Source: Glycine soja (taxonomy: Eukaryota > Streptophyta > Magnoliopsida > Fabales > Fabaceae). Taken from it: 64,000 nt of DNA. Positions 24,880 to 36,582 of this stretch are shown in pieces. The notes beneath the pieces were generated by a model. The model ran no database searches, was not told the origin of the DNA, and saw nothing but the letters and a program-made list of their open reading frames with translations. Numbering within the stretch: the first letter of the stretch is position 1; every line of letters starts with the position of its first letter. The stretch covers positions 6,219,657 to 6,283,656 of the forward strand of contig NC_041020.1 of the NCBI RefSeq assembly GCF_004193775.1, read 5' to 3'. Made by a program: the position numbers and the translations under genes.

Positions 24880-26040
24880 TTTTAAAATGCAGTTTCGTAG
24901 ACACAAAAACTTAAATTTTTTGTGGTGTTCTGCCTTTATTTTGTTTTCTGACTTCTCCCAATTCAAAAGTTTAAATTTTTTTGTGTTTTTTGGCATGTTC
25001 TATGTAGAGAAGGTGGAAAAACACATTAACATTGCGATTTTTATCTCAAGAACTTCATGGGTTCAGGTTCGTAAACACAAAGGCTTTAATTTTAGGGGGT
25101 GTTCTGCCTTTATTTTGTTTTCTACATGAGTACAGGTTCTGTGTTGAACAAAAAACGTGTAATTTTTTTCTTAATTTCCTTTTTAAAAAAATTTATCTTC
25201 TCCCATTTTTGCTACAAAAGTTGTTGTTGATTTCTTTTTGTTTCTCTTCTAATTCTTTTTCGTTTTTTTTAAAATGCAGGTTCGTAGCCACAAAAGCTTA
25301 AATTTTTTGTGGTATTCTGCCTTTATTTTGTTTTCTGACTTCTCCCAATACAAAAGTTTAAATTTTTTTGTGTTCTTTTGGCATGTTGTATGCAGAGAAG
25401 GTGGGAAAACACATTAAGGTTGCAATTTTTATCTCAAAAACTTCATGGGTTCAGGTTCATAAACACAAAGGCTTTAATTTTTGGGGGTGTTCTGCCTTTA
25501 TTTTGTTTTCTACATGAGTACAGGTTCTGTGTTGAAGAACAAATTGTCATTTTTTTCGTAATTTCCTTTTTTCAAAAAATTATTTTCTCCCATTTTTGCT
25601 ACAAGAGTTGTTGTTGATTTCTTTTTGTTTTTCTTCTAATTCTTTTTCGGTTTTTTAAAGTGCAGGTTTGTAGGCACAAAAGCTTAAATTTTTTGTGGTC
25701 TTCTGCCTTTATTTTTGTTTTCTGACTTCTCCCAATACAAAAGTTTAATTTTTTTTGTGTTCTTTTGGCATGTTGTATGCAGAGAAGGTGGAAAAACACA
25801 TTAAAGTTACGATTTTTATCTCTAAAACTTCATGGGTTCAGGTTCGTAAACACAAAGGCTTTAATTTTTGGGGGTGTTCTGCCTTTATTTTGTTTTCTAC
25901 ATGAGTACAGGTTCTATGTTGAAGAACAAATGTGTCAATTTTTTTTTCGTAATTTCCTTTTTTCAAAAAATTATCTTCTCCCATTTTTGCTACAAGAGTT
26001 GTTGCTGGTTTCTTTTTGTTTCTCTTCTAATTTTTTTTTT
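24880..26040 (+). repeat. three tandem ~387-bp units in the Helitron
   Basis: Units start near 24890, 25277 and 25664. Each has 'cttaaattttttgtggt', 'ctgcctttattttgttttct', 'agagaaggtgg' and 'cccatttttgctacaa'. They are clearly related but have diverged by substitutions and small indels. The sequence is T-rich on the plus strand and has splice-like 'tgtatgcag' before each 'agaaggtgga'. Confidence 0.9.
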
Positions 26041-26815
26041 GTTTTTTTTTAAAAAAAATATCTTCTGTCATTTTTGCTACAAAGAGTTGTTGCTGATTTT
26101 TTACATCCTCTCCATCTTCCATTTTCGTTCCTCTCCATTCCTCTTCATATTCATATTCCATTTTATTTCTATTTTTGTTTTGGTTCCATTTTCGTTTATC
26201 TCGCTGTCTGTTCATTGTTTTTAATGAATTGCTATTGTATGCAGAGAAGGTGGAAGAAGACACTGAAGCTGCCATTTTTTACTCCAAAAAGCTTTCATTT
26301 TTATCTGATTTTTATGTCAAAAGGTTTGTTTCCTTTGTTTCTCTGTCTACATGTTTGTTTTCTTTGTTTCTTTGTTTCTCCATCTTCCTTTTTCGTTCCT
26401 CTCCATTCATCTTCCTTCATATTCTGTTTTCTTTGTTTCTTTGTTTCTCCAACTTCCATTTTCGTTCATCTTCATTCCTCTTCATATTCTGTTTTACTCC
26501 TATTTTTGTTTTAGTTCCATTTTTGTTTATCTTGCTGCATGTTAATTATTTTTTATGAATCGTTATTGTATGTAGAGAAGGTGGAAGGAGACACTAAAGC
26601 TGCCATTTTTAACTCCGAAAACCTTCAATTTTTATCTGATTTTTTTTATCTCAAACAGGATTCTTTTCTTTGTTTCTCTATCTACAAGTTCGTTTTCTTT
26701 ATATTCTATTTGACTTTTGTTTTCGTTTTGGTTCCATTTTTGTTTATGTCATTGCATGTTGATTGTTTTTTATGAATCAGTGTTGTATGTAGACAAGGTT
26801 GAAGAAGACACTATA
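25001..26815 (+). repeat. six copies of an exon-like module 'tatgcagagaaggtggaa'
   Basis: Copies begin near 25001, 25388, 25776, 26238, 26568 and 26785. The last three share a longer reading frame of the type EKVEEDTEAAIFYSKK. Each is preceded by a T-rich tract and an AG, as a plant exon would be. The origin is unknown; it could be a captured exon that was then duplicated. I recognise no protein family. Confidence 0.6.
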
Positions 26816-26819
26816 CCTA

Positions 26820-27450
26820 TCATTTTTACTCCAAATATTACACTAAGTAACATGATATTATCATTATCTTCGTATCCTAACGTAATAGTCTCATTAATTT
26901 GAAGATCATGACCATTTTCATACTCCGACAAAATGTTTAAAATTGATTGGCAAAAATTAATTGGCAAGTACCTATTAATGGAAAGGTTTTTTTTCAATTT
27001 TCCTAACGTTTTTGTTTCATTTTTAAATTGGCAGTATAATATTTAAAGCTGATTGTTAAGTAACATAATATTATGATTATCTTCATATCTTAACCGAATA
27101 GTCTCATTAATTTGAAAATCATGACCATTTTCATACTTCAACAGAATATTTAAAATTATTTCCAAAAATTAATTGGCGAGTTCCTATTAATGGAAAGGGT
27201 TTTTTTAAATATTAGACTATCAATTTTACCAAATTGACAGCATAATATTTAAAATTGATTGTTAAGTAACATAATATTAGGATTATCTTCATATCTTAAC
27301 CGAATAGTCTCATTAATTTGAAGATCATGACCATTTTCATACTCCAACAGAATGTTTAAAATTAATTGACAAAAATTAATTGGCAAGTACCTATTAATGG
27401 AAAAGATTTTTTCAGATATTACACTATCAATTTTACCAAATGGACAATAT
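26820..27450 (+). repeat. ~210-bp tandem units in the Helitron
   Basis: The block 'agtctcattaatttgaagatc' recurs at about 26887, 27101, 27307 and, after a gap, at 27838. Each is followed by 'aattggcaagtacctattaa'. Confidence 0.85.
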
Positions 27451-27699
27451 AATATTTAAAGCTGATTGATAAGAGAATCTTGACGGAGGCAAAAGACATG
27501 GAGGAGAGAGGATAAAGTTCTGGAATTAAGGGAAATGAAATGGTGCGGTGAAATTCGACAATTAGAAAGCGACACGTATGACTTGCTAGTACTGGAAAAA
27601 AGCTTCGGCATGTGAGGAAGGTGTGAGCAGTGAGCAAAAAAAAATTAATAAATAAATGAAATTAAAAAAATGACATTGTAGGACACGTGGGTTGAAGTG

Positions 27700-30450
27700 A
27701 GAAAAGAAGGATTGGAGAATTTATTATTTTTTATTGGACAAAATTAATTGGCAAGTACCTATCAATGGAAAGGTGTTTTTCCAAATATTACACTAAGTAA
27801 CATAATATTATCATCATCTTCATATCCTAACGGAATAGTCTCATTAATTTGAAGATCATGACCATTTTCATACTCCAACAAAATATTTAAAATTGATTGG
27901 CAAAAATTAATTGGCAAGTACCTATTAATGGAAAGGGTTTTTTCAATTTTCCTAATGTTTTTGTTTCATTTTTAAATTGGCAGTATAATATTTAAAGCTG
28001 ATTGTAAGCTCCTTTTACTTCCAAAATCACGAATTTGCTATAAATTAAAATAGAGAAAGAACAAAATGTGATAAACAAAATACTCTTCACTATATGTGTC
28101 TTTCCTTCATAAATCGGGTTTATAATAGTGGAATCAATTTTCTTAACTTTGTTATTATCAAAACAAAAAGATCATATCATACTTTTAATGAAAAAAAAAT
28201 TTCATACGAAAGTGAAATGAATAAAATTACTAATATTAAATAACTCAGTGTAACTAATATAAAAAATGTGTTTTTAATTTACGTTTTTTAGCAAATTGTA
28301 AACAATAAAATGTATTACCTGGAAATCATAATGATTAAATTACAACTTTAAACTGTAAAAAAAAAAGTAACATAAAAATTTCTCCATCAATCAAAATGGG
28401 ATCATCATCACTCTATTTTTATATCCGACAATTAGAAAGCGATACGTGTGGCTTGGTGGTACTGAAAAAAAAACATCAGCATGTGAGGAAGGCGTAAGCA
28501 CTGGGTAAAATAAAAAAAATAATAAATAAAATTACACGTGGATTGAAGTGAGAAAAGAAAGATTGGAGAGTTTATTATTTTTTATTGGAAAAAATTAATT
28601 GGCAAGTACCTATTAATGGAAAGGTTTTTTCTAAATATTGCACTATCAATTTTACCATATTATTCAAATCAGCTTTAATTTTCTATTTATTTTTAAATTG
28701 GCAGTATAATATTTAAAGCTAATTACAAGCTCCTTTTACTTCCAAAATCACGAATTTGCTATAAATTAAAATAGAGAAAAAACAAAATGTGATAACCAAA
28801 ATACTCTTAACTATATGTGCCTTTCCTTCATAAATCGGGTTTATAATAGTGGAATCAATTTTCGTAACTTCGTTATTATCAAAACAAAAAGATCATATCA
28901 TACTTTTAATGAAAAATAAATTTCATACAAAAGTGAAATGAATAAAATTACTAATATTAAATAACTTAGTGTAACTAATATAAAAAATGTGTTTTCAATT
29001 TACGTTTTTCAGCAAATTGTAAACAATAAAATGCATTACTTGAAAATCATAATGATTAAATTACAACTTTAAACTGTCAAAACAAAGTAACATAAAAATT
29101 TCTCTATCAATCAAAATGGGGTCATCATCACTCTATTTTTATATGCAACTTCTTTTCAGATATTACACTATCAAATTTACCAAATGGACAATATAATATT
29201 TAAAGCTGATTGATAAGAAAATCTTGACGGAGGCAAAAGAGATGGAGGAGAGTGAATTCGTTATTATCAAAACAAAAAGATCATATCATACTTTTAATGG
29301 AAAAAAAATTTTCATACGAAAGTGAAATTAATAAAATTACTAATATTAAATAACTCAGTGTAACTAATATAAAAAATATGTTTTCAATTTACGTTTTTTT
29401 AGCAAATTGTAAACAATAAAATGCATTATCTGGAAATCATAATGATTAAATTACAACTTTAAATTACAACTTTAAACTGTCAAAACAAAGTAACATAAAA
29501 ATTTCTCCATCAATCAAAATGGAGTCATCATCACTCTATTTTTATATTCGACAATTAGAAAGCGATACGTGTGGCTTGGTGGTATTGGAACAAAAACATC
29601 AGCATGTGAGGAAGGTGTAAGCACTGAGCAAAATAAAAAAAATAATAAATAAAATTACACGTGGATTGAAGTGAGAAAAGAAAGATTGGAGAGTTTATTA
29701 TTTTTTATTGGACAAAATTAATTGGCAAGTACCTATTAATGGAAAGGTTTTTTCCAAATATTACACCATCAATTTTACCATATTATTCAAATCAGCTTTA
29801 ATTTTCTATTTATTTTTAAATTGGCAGTATAATATTTAAAGCTGATTGCAAGCTCATTTTACTTCCAAAATCACGAATTTGCTATAAATTAAAATAGAGA
29901 AAAAACAAAATGTGATAACCAAAATACTCTTAACTATATGTGTCTTTCCTTCATAAATCGGGTTTATAATAGTGGAATCAATTTTCGTAACTTCGTTATT
30001 ATCAAAACAAAAAGATCATATCATACTTTTAATGAAAAAAAAATTTCATACGAAAGTGAATTGAATAAAATTACTAATATTAAATAACTCAGTGTAACTA
30101 ATATAAAAAATGTGTTTTTAATTTACGTTTTTCAGCAAATTGTAAACAATAAAATGCATTACCTGAAAATTATAATGATTAAATTACAACTTTAAACTGT
30201 CAAAACAAAGTAACATAAAAATTTCTCCATCAATCAAAATGGGGTCATCATCACTCTATTTTTATATCCGACAATTAGAAAGCGATACGTGTGGCTTGGT
30301 GGTACTGGAAAAAAAAACATCAGCATGTGAGGAAGGTGTAAGCACTGAGCCAAATAAAAAAATAATAAATAAAATTACACGTGGATTGAAGTGAGAAAAG
30401 AAATATTGGAGAGTTTATTATTTTTTATCGGAAAAACTTAATTGGCAAAA
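27700..30450 (+). repeat. three long (0.7-1.1 kb) tandem units in the Helitron
   Basis: The block 'gacaattagaaagcgatacg' occurs at 28427, 29550 and 30270 (and diverged at 27557). The block 'gatcatatcatacttttaat' occurs near 28170, 28890, 29280 and 30015. The middle unit is longer because it contains an extra piece at about 29147-29270 that copies 27414-27510. No coding sequence was seen. Confidence 0.88.
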
Positions 30451-31882
30451 AATAATTGGCAAGTACCTATTAATGGAAAGGTTTTTTTCAAATATTACAC
30501 TATCAATTTTACCATATTATTCAAATCAGCTTTAATTTTCTATTTATTTTTGTCGTAATCATTGTCAATTTATTAACATTAACATTTAATTATTAAAGGT
30601 TCCATTTTTATCTATTTTTTTCCCATTTCTTTTTAGTAAACTGAACATTGTTGATGGAGGGATATTGTTGTCTACTCTGCTCATCTTACACATTCCCTGT
30701 TATGCTCATCTCATATTTATTTGCTGCTTATTCCAGTGCTTATGTTTTACAGACCATGTAATATCCATGTTTTGTTTTCAGATTTACTTGATCAGAAAAA
30801 AAAAAACTTATCCCACCATGCTGTGACCTTTCAATATTTTTGCTTCTAATTATTGAACATTTTAGTTTTTTAAAGTTACAGGGAAACGTTTTTTGTTTTT
30901 TCCTAACCTTTGTGTTTTGCATTTTCGTTTCCCACAAAATTATCCTTCTTCACTAAATAAGAAAGCCAATGGTAACATAAGCAATGGATTCTCTCATTCC
31001 TTTGGAAAACAACAACACAGAGTAAAAAAAAGAAAAAAAAAAATACAAAAAATGTGGATTTTTAAAGATATAAAAACCAAATATTTATATTTTGCAATAA
31101 AGAGATCATAGTTGTGAATTTTTAAAAATAGAATAATCAAATGTTTTAATTATAAAATAAAGAGATCAAATTGTAGATTAAATAAAATTAAAAAAACAAA
31201 ATTGCATTTAAGTTTAGCAATTTTTAAGTATTAAAATGCTATATGTTTAAATTAATTTAAGGTGCATATTTTTTTACATTCAAATTGCTAGAATAATTTT
31301 TTAACTTTAAATTACAAAGAGCATTAACTTTGTGTCCCGTAATCATATACATAACTAAAATTTTTCTAAAACATTATTTTTTATACATGATTATAATTTA
31401 TTTTGCTGAATTAGATTAAAATTTATTTAGGATAAGAAAAGGTTATTTTTAAATAATATTATTTATAGAGATTACAAAATTATTTAACATAACAACAAAT
31501 TATTTTTATAGACTGAAACATTTTTTAAAACAAAGACTAAAACATTATTTTTTTATAAGTGTAAATTATCTTTTATAATGAAAATATTACTTTCATATGC
31601 CCACTAATTTTTTTTTTTAAAACAAACACTACAAAATTATTTTACAAAAAAACTTATTTTTTTAAAGTGTCAATTATCTTTTACAATGAAAATATTACTT
31701 TCATATGTCTATTAATTTTGAAAATTTAGTCCCTGTTCACAATAAAATACATCTAAAATAAAAATTTTCTTGCAAAACCACAATATTTTTAATTTATTTC
31801 CTATGTTTCTTTTATATAATTTAAATCAATTTTAAAATATTTTCAACACAATCAAATCTTATACAAATTATTTTTATGTTAT

Positions 31883-32034
31883 ATACAAACAGCACCCTGA
31901 CAAATAGTATTTATGTTACTTACAGTAAAATTATACAAACAACACCCTGACAAATATTATTTATGTCACTTACAGTCTAATGATACAAACAGCGCACCCT
32001 GACAAATAGTATTTATTTTGCTTACAGTAAAATA
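31883..32034 (+). repeat. three 50-bp units at the Helitron 3' end
   Basis: Units begin at 31883, 31933 and 31983 with 'atacaaaca' and contain 'ccctgacaaatagtattta' and 'cttacagt'. They end just before the terminal near-palindrome at 32036-32047. Confidence 0.92.
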
Positions 32035-32056
32035 CCATGCACGGGCACTCCACTAG

Positions 32057-32661
32057 TCTTCATATAATTGTTGGTCTTTAATCTCTTACAAATTTATCAA
32101 AAAAATATAACCATAATCAATTTTAAATAGTTGTTTTATTTAAATTAAATAATTATTCCTACGTTATCTAAAGAAAAATTATACACAAGAACATTGAAAA
32201 ATGCTCACACACACATACACTTTGAACACATTTTTTTAGTCGACTTGCTTAACTAATTTTTTACGAGTTGTACCATACTAAATCAAATTTAGAAATTCCA
32301 GAATGTTTTACTGCAATTTATTGCTTAACACACTTTTTGAAGATATGACTACATCACCAATTCTCAAGTATACATGGACAAGGCACAATATCCAAAATGT
32401 AGCCAGCTTGAGATGATGAGTTTATTCTAACCATTAAGTGTGTTGGACACACATTCGAAATGCAAGTCTCTATATTTTCACATCAATCTTGAAAGAAAAA
32501 GAAGTCATAAAAACTACTATTTGTTCCTTCCTTGACATGGATCAAATGTTGCCTACAACAAACTAAGATACATATGTGCTCAGAGAACCATGCATTTTGA
32601 TCCCAAGGAAACTACTACTATGTCTTCCTTGTTCCTCATTGGTACTAGAATAGAATGAGAC
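32057..32661. other. short AT-rich spacer, no gene seen
   Basis: This lies between the Helitron end and the 3' end of the tryptophan synthase remnant, and may include that gene's old 3' flank. I see nothing else in it. Confidence 0.5.
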
Positions 32662-33957
32662 TCAACTCAGGTAAGCAGTCACTTGAGGAATATTGGCCAG
32701 TGAAGCTTTCATCTTGTCTTCTGAGAATGAGAGGTCAACCATGTTACCTTGCAAGTACTTTTCATAAGCTGGCAGATCAAAATGGCCATGTCCACACATT
32801 GCTGTCAGAATAACCTTGGCCTCTCCGGTTTCTCTACATCGAATAGCTTCTCTAATGGTTGCAGCTATGGCATGAGTTGGTTCAGAAGCTGGTATCAACC
32901 CTTCAGACCTGGCAAACTGTATAGCCCCTGTAACCAAAAAGACACAACACAATTTTGATCATATATGATTCTAGTTTCTATTTATATAAACTTGCATAAT
33001 GCATGTTTCCAACGACAGGAAAATGTGAATTACCTAAGCATTCTGTTTGTGGAATTGCAATTGCTTCCATTAAACCCAAGTCAAAAACATGTGAGATCAA
33101 TGGTGCCATACCGTGGTAACGCAAACCCCCTAAAAATATGCAAACATGTTAATACAAAGATTCACTAGTACATGTGATAGTGAACGTGCAATTTCATAAC
33201 CATAAATGGAAACCTATGTTGATTTGTTCCTTGAAAGTTTGTGTGCATACAACTGGTCCCTGAATTTGTCAACTTCATGACAAATTAATGTTTCTGTCAT
33301 GAAGTTGAACAAAGCTGGGAACTCAATTTGTCTCGGAAGTTGATAGATTCAAGGCCTAAATTGACATGAAGCTGACAACATAAGAGAATTATATTGACAG
33401 ATTTGGACTAATTTGTCCTATTAAAAAATTCAAGGACTAAATTGTATACTGGCATAATTTAGAGGACCAAATCAACAAAAGTTACCTCACTATTCAAAAT
33501 TAAACGGTATATTGACAAACTCTCTCAGCATAACAAATAATTACCAGCATGAATTGGATCCGGAACAAAGTCGTGTCCAAGTGTGTGCATTTTTATCAAT
33601 GGAGTCATTCCTGCAGTATCACCATAATCATAAGTATATACCCCTTTTGTTAATGAAGGACATGCTGCAGGTTCAACTGCTCTTATAACAGGATTGATTT
33701 TCTTATTGAGCTTCTCTCGAAGGAACGGGAAACTAAGCCCTGCGAAGTTGGAGCCACCACCAGTACATCCTTTAATGACATCTGGGGTTTCCCCAATAGC
33801 TTCCATTTGTTTGATCCATTCTTCTCCTATAACACTATGGTGGAGTAGAATATGATTGTGTAAGCAGTACTTGCTATAAGCATTTTTAGCAGCAACCTCC
33901 ACAGCTTCTGATATGGTTATGCCTAGTTTTAGCAGCATTTTAAATACTTTGACCATT
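32662..33957 (-). pseudogene. tryptophan synthase beta, type 2 (TrpB2-like), 5'-truncated
   Basis: The family is a PLP enzyme that joins indole and serine; plant type-2 TSB is a plastid or cytosolic paralogue of TrpB. Three exons are visible: about 33545-33957, 33034-33129 and 32662-32927 (TGA at 32662-32664). GT..AG borders and phases are intact. Diagnostic peptides are [60 protein letters not shown] and ILTAMCGHGHFDLPAYEKYL. The N-terminal half, with the PLP lysine, is absent. Two in-frame losses are apparent near the start: the loop after KYCL (family has about four more residues before the NH-LLH) and the stretch before [13 protein letters not shown]. No stop interrupts what remains, so loss may be recent. 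A rearranged 5' end farther upstream is not excluded but was not seen. Confidence 0.85.
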
Positions 33958-33959
33958 AA

Positions 33960-36580
33960 TCCAATCTAATCCAAACCTTTACAAACACATTAATTTGGGT
34001 TGGATTTTAAATATTTTTTTTTGAGAAACCGATCCAAACCAACTTCTTCATATTTGATTGGGTTGGATTACGAGTTTCATCAAACTCAACCTAAACTGAC
34101 TTGCATATACCCTAGTGTTCACCACAACTTGTTTCATGGAAAAAATTATATTTTTTTTTGATTGACCAAGGTATTGGTATGAAATAGTTTCTGTCGAAAG
34201 CATTGATTACTTCTCGACAATGATGGTGAGCACACATAAGGTGAGTATTATCCTCACAACAAGGTTTATTCTATACCCAATAAACTAAAATTTGAACCCT
34301 GAACCTCTTAAGGGATATAAGTCATTACTACTTTTTTTCAATCATTACTATATGGACTAAAAATAACTAAAATAAAATAAAACTTATGTTCTTACCTTGA
34401 CCACTTCCATTTTTCTTTCCTTCATTAAAATATTAAAATACAATGATGTCAAAATTCATGCTTGTAAGAGTTTTAATTATGCTAAGAACGTATTTTTCCA
34501 AAGTTTTAAAAAATTAATGAACTTATAAATAAAATGAATACAAAATTAGTTTTGGATAGTTAATTATGCATGTTTTTAATCGTTCGTCATAAATTTAAAA
34601 TTATTTTATAGGTTAAAAGAATATTCGATACTTTATTATGAATTTCCCATAAATTCAAATGAATTGATCTAAACATGTATTTACTAATTGTTTACTTATC
34701 TTTCTTTATATAACATAAAGCAGTAACTATATTAGAGTAAGTTATGTTTTCATCATCGTTCTACTTTTCTGAAAATACGTTCAGAGTAAAGGATGTAGTG
34801 TGCGATTTAACATTTGGAGGTTTTCAAATGATCCTTAAATCAAAAGTTCTGAATTCATATATTTTTCACAAAAATGTGCATGACGTATATATGTTTAACC
34901 TAACATTAAATCAAATATACTTATAAATAGTATACTTTTTCAAAAAAGTATGTTCTGTATCTGAGAATACGTTAGAACAATTATCCAAACATGCACTGTA
35001 TATAGGTGTATATGATCGAATTTCTACGGGACAAAGGAGCAAAGGTTAGTTACCACTTAGAAATACAGCAGAGGGGCTGCGTTCTCCCGTCTCCTCTCCC
35101 AATAAGGGAAGAAGCTAAAGGTGTTCTAATCTAGAGATTGCTTATTTTATATGCATGCTGTTTTCAAATTCTTGTTTTGTCAACTCTTGTGAAAGTGAGA
35201 GAACAACAACAAAGGGATGATGATTGGGTGAGGAGGGGACCATCACAATAAAGTCAGCCACCTGCCTCCAAGATCACAATTATTTTTGTTTTTCCTTCTA
35301 GGTTAGGAAATGTAAATACACAAGATTCAGGCCAAGTGGTGAAAGATTTGAGTAACTTAAATCAAATTTTAGGGAGTCCTCCGAAACGGATGTTCAATCA
35401 ATCGGACGTCCTGGCAAAAGGAATCCGGTCCGGGTAACTGGATCATATGGTGGATAGGCGGACAAGGGAATCTCACTACTGGGAGATGGCAAAACGTACT
35501 CCTTCACAATTGGATAAGTGAAGATCTCCTCTACCATCATAACGATATCAACCATAAAAGATACTGATGATGAAGAGCGAGACAGTGAAGAAGGAAGAGT
35601 TGACAAAACACGCATATAACTAGACATTGGATACTGAGTAAGTACCAATGGTAAATCAAAATAAAATGGTGGAATGGGTGCTTCCTGACCACCATTGATT
35701 TACCAAATATAACATCGACGGCAAAATGGTCCTCCTTAAACCATGCGTCATGGTTCCATTGGCCATCCAGTGGGCAAATCGACATCATGAACGCTGGTCT
35801 CCATTCATTTACTATCGTCCTCTGAAAAATAAGGTGTATGGGTGAGTCCTCTACTCCCCCATATGCTATAAGCAAAAGGAAAAAAGCCCACAATCACAAA
35901 CACACTACACACTTCACATAATCAATTCTATTGTTCAACTACTCGTATTCACTCTTGTAGCCCTAATCTTTGACTACATATTTTGTTCCATTATTCGGGC
36001 TTGACCGCCTCATTAACATGCCGTTGTAGAGGTCTTACATCTTTCATTTATTATTCTGGGTGACATCATGTGAGTACATATCCTTATGCTAGTACTACGG
36101 ATAATTAGTCTCACCATAACTTGGTTATGCTCTTGATGATTGTTGGGATTGCCAAGTCGGCTACATGAGTCCCCTAGGCTCATTGAGATATCATAACTTG
36201 ACGCCATTTTTTTTATCTCTAAGGACCACCCTGGTTCTTAACTTCATACCCTAGGTACCAATTGTAGCCACCCACTCACTAATAGGTTTAGGCACTCTCT
36301 TGTCGCCACTCCTCATTGGGATTGCATTTAGGGATGTCTCTTCTTCATGAACATTTCTAATGAAGTTCAAAGATTAGTACAATGGCGTGGTTACCAAGAC
36401 ACAAGCTCTAGGCCCCTCAATCTCGAAGCACCTGTTGGTGGCTTCCCCATCCAACTTAACATCATAAAGACTGTCGTCACATCGTCCTCATAGGGCACAT
36501 CCCCATGGGACACAAGCCATTTAGACCAAAACTCTACGCACAAAAAATCGTGTTATCTCCATGAATTATCGTACACCATC
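33960..36580. other. intergenic region, no confident gene
   Basis: Mostly AT-rich. The minus strand at 35394-35893 has two overlapping frames (84 and 118 codons) with more balanced composition, including 'FFLLLIAYGGVEDSP' and 'SAYPPYDPVTRTGFLLPG'. I do not recognise them; they may be remnants of transposon coding DNA. Confidence 0.45.
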
Positions 36581-36582
36581 AT

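Larger units (their letters stand above)
24088..32056 (+). mobile_element. probable non-autonomous Helitron, about 8.0 kb
   Basis: The 5' end is A|TCTACCATTTATATAA and the 3' end is a near-palindrome CCATGCACGGGC, then 'actccactag', followed by T. That is the TC...hairpin-CTAG structure with insertion between A and T that defines Helitrons, and no target duplication is seen. No Rep/helicase protein is encoded. The interior consists of pyrimidine-rich DNA, three ~387-bp tandem units (24.88-26.04 kb), ~210-bp units (26.82-27.45 kb), and 0.7-1.1-kb units (27.7-30.45 kb). Strand is assigned from the 3' hairpin. The ends were found by eye and need alignment to other copies. Confidence 0.7.

Noticed and set aside
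24415..26560. Several long overlapping open frames rich in Phe, Ser and Leu
   Set aside because: They are by-products of T-rich repeated DNA. They shift frame between repeat copies and resemble no family.
35394..35893. Two overlapping minus-strand frames possibly coding
   Set aside because: The composition is suggestive, but no motif, splice structure or relative was recognised. It is kept only as a note in the intergenic entry.
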